This document shows, one piece after another, positions 5,240 to 5,685 of a stretch of DNA of 5,685 bases (the first letter of the stretch is position 1; each line of letters begins with the position of its first letter). This stretch comes from Acidobacteriaceae bacterium (GTDB lineage: Bacteria > Acidobacteriota > Terriglobia > Bryobacterales > Bryobacteraceae). The stretch lies in contig JAFARV010000070.1 in NCBI GenBank assembly GCA_019245255.1, forward strand, positions 1 through 5,685, written 5' to 3'. The notes beneath the pieces were generated by a model. It worked only from the letters and a program-made list of their open reading frames with translations. It made no database searches and had not been told where the DNA came from. A program made the translations under genes and the position numbers.

Positions 5240-5474
5240 CTACTCGGGCAAGCTTTGAAATTCGAGCACGTCGCAGGCTTCTGCATTCAGTCGCTCCGCG
5301 TTTCGGCCATAGATATCCTGGTCCGCAGCATCCCTTCCACTGCGTTCGTTAGAAGCGAGTTCGGCAAGGTATCGGCGTGCAGCGCGCTCTAGAAATGCTG
5401 AACGGTCCTTATCCACGCGGTCGATATCGTGGAGCAAGTCGTCGGAGATGGTGAATCGAGGTTGTCGTCAGCAT
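5240..5474 (-). pseudogene. Orphan MazE-like ribbon-helix-helix antitoxin, frameshifted at the N-terminus
   Basis: The main frame ends at a TAG at 5240-5242 and reads RFTISDDLLHDIDRV, then DRSAFLERAARRYLAEL, then YGRNAERLNAEACDVLEFQ. This is the layout of short MazE-type antitoxins: an RHH DNA-binding strand and helices, then the Asn/Glu-rich toxin-binding tail ending in DVLEFQ. In this frame the only usable start is a TTG at 5437, which would cut off the RFTIS strand that reads DNA. An ATG at 5474 (MLTTT) is one frame away. Dropping the single T at 5459 would join them as MLTTTRFTISDDLL, 77 residues in all. The cognate toxin should follow on the minus strand, but after the stop there is only the leader of the metallophosphoesterase. 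It therefore looks like a decayed, toxin-less antitoxin. Family assignment is from sequence pattern; a TTG-started 65-residue product remains possible. Confidence 0.55.
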
Positions 5475-5478
5475 GCTT

Positions 5479-5685
5479 TCAAGATACGCTTCTCGGGCGT
5501 CGGCGATCAGTGGCTCCGCTGAGTTGCCCGAAAATGTCCAAACTCCAGGGGCGGGTTACCAACCACTCGTGTCCAAAATAACAGGCGCGCGGGTAGTACG
5601 GGATTGCAGGCATTGGAAATAGCTCCACGCTGGGGGCCGTTTGGGAACCGGGTTGGCCACCAAGATTGACAACCTGTTCTTGATT
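5479..5685 (-). other. Unrecognised open frame running off the right edge
   Basis: A minus-strand frame stays open for 68 codons from the window edge to a TGA at 5479-5481. It includes VELFPMPAIPYYPRACYFGH and WLVTRPWSLDIFG, and ends RRRPRSVS. It shows no motif or domain that I recognise, and an Arg-rich tail like this often marks a non-coding or frameshifted end. It could be the 3' end of a gene that starts outside the window, possibly broken, or chance. Nothing else is supported in this stretch. Confidence 0.2.

Noticed and set aside
5519..5540. Short similarity (about 15 of 17 bases) between the right end and the Tat-signal region of the metallophosphoesterase around 4903-4922, both encoding VWTFSG on the minus strand
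   Set aside because: It is too short to separate from chance, and no similarity extends to either side.

Overview
The window looks like chromosomal DNA from a moderately GC-rich Gram-negative soil bacterium, most likely an Acidobacteriota (Terriglobia-type) lineage. This assignment is an inference. It rests on a beta-barrel-like C-terminus ending in Phe at the left edge, a membrane zinc-finger anti-sigma factor behind an ECF sigma factor, Tat- and Sec-exported redox proteins, and hairpin-rich intergenic repeats. No rRNA, tRNA, CRISPR array, transposase or phage gene is visible.

Left part (1-1600). A 13-residue plus-strand tail resembling the end of a TonB-dependent outer-membrane protein stops at 42. 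About 325 bases without an intact gene follow. They hold two clusters of GC-rich hairpins (90-148 and 214-280) and, between them, a broken copy of the 3' half of the next gene. That gene (368-859, minus) encodes a DUF1801 protein. Behind it lies a HAD-family hydrolase pseudogene (886-1424, minus). Its N-terminal DVDGV motif and its C-terminal body are in different frames, and roughly forty residues are missing between them. A third copy of the hairpin repeat is embedded in its 3' end.

Central part (1600-5052). A compact minus-strand operon, transcribed right to left, contains a Tat-exported calcineurin-like metallophosphoesterase, a CXXCH haem-binding-domain protein, a class I cytochrome c, an ECF sigma factor and its membrane anti-sigma factor. 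The spacings are 18 nt, 13 nt, about 93 nt and a 4-nt ATGA overlap. The layout suggests an envelope redox or stress response: three exported proteins sit with the sigma/anti-sigma pair that may control them. The anti-sigma factor has the ChrR-like zinc ligand pattern H-x24-H-x3-C-x2-C, one membrane span and a periplasmic domain with a DRHTVKPWF motif.

Right part (5053-5685). A 187-nt leader carries a strong Shine-Dalgarno, a perfect hairpin just upstream of it, and a possible sigma-70-type promoter. Beyond it is an orphan MazE-like ribbon-helix-helix antitoxin whose DNA-binding strand is separated from its natural ATG by a one-base frameshift. No toxin gene follows it. The last 200 bases contain only an unrecognised open frame running off the edge.

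The main theme is an intact, tightly packed redox/sigma operon flanked on both sides by decaying genes and repeats.
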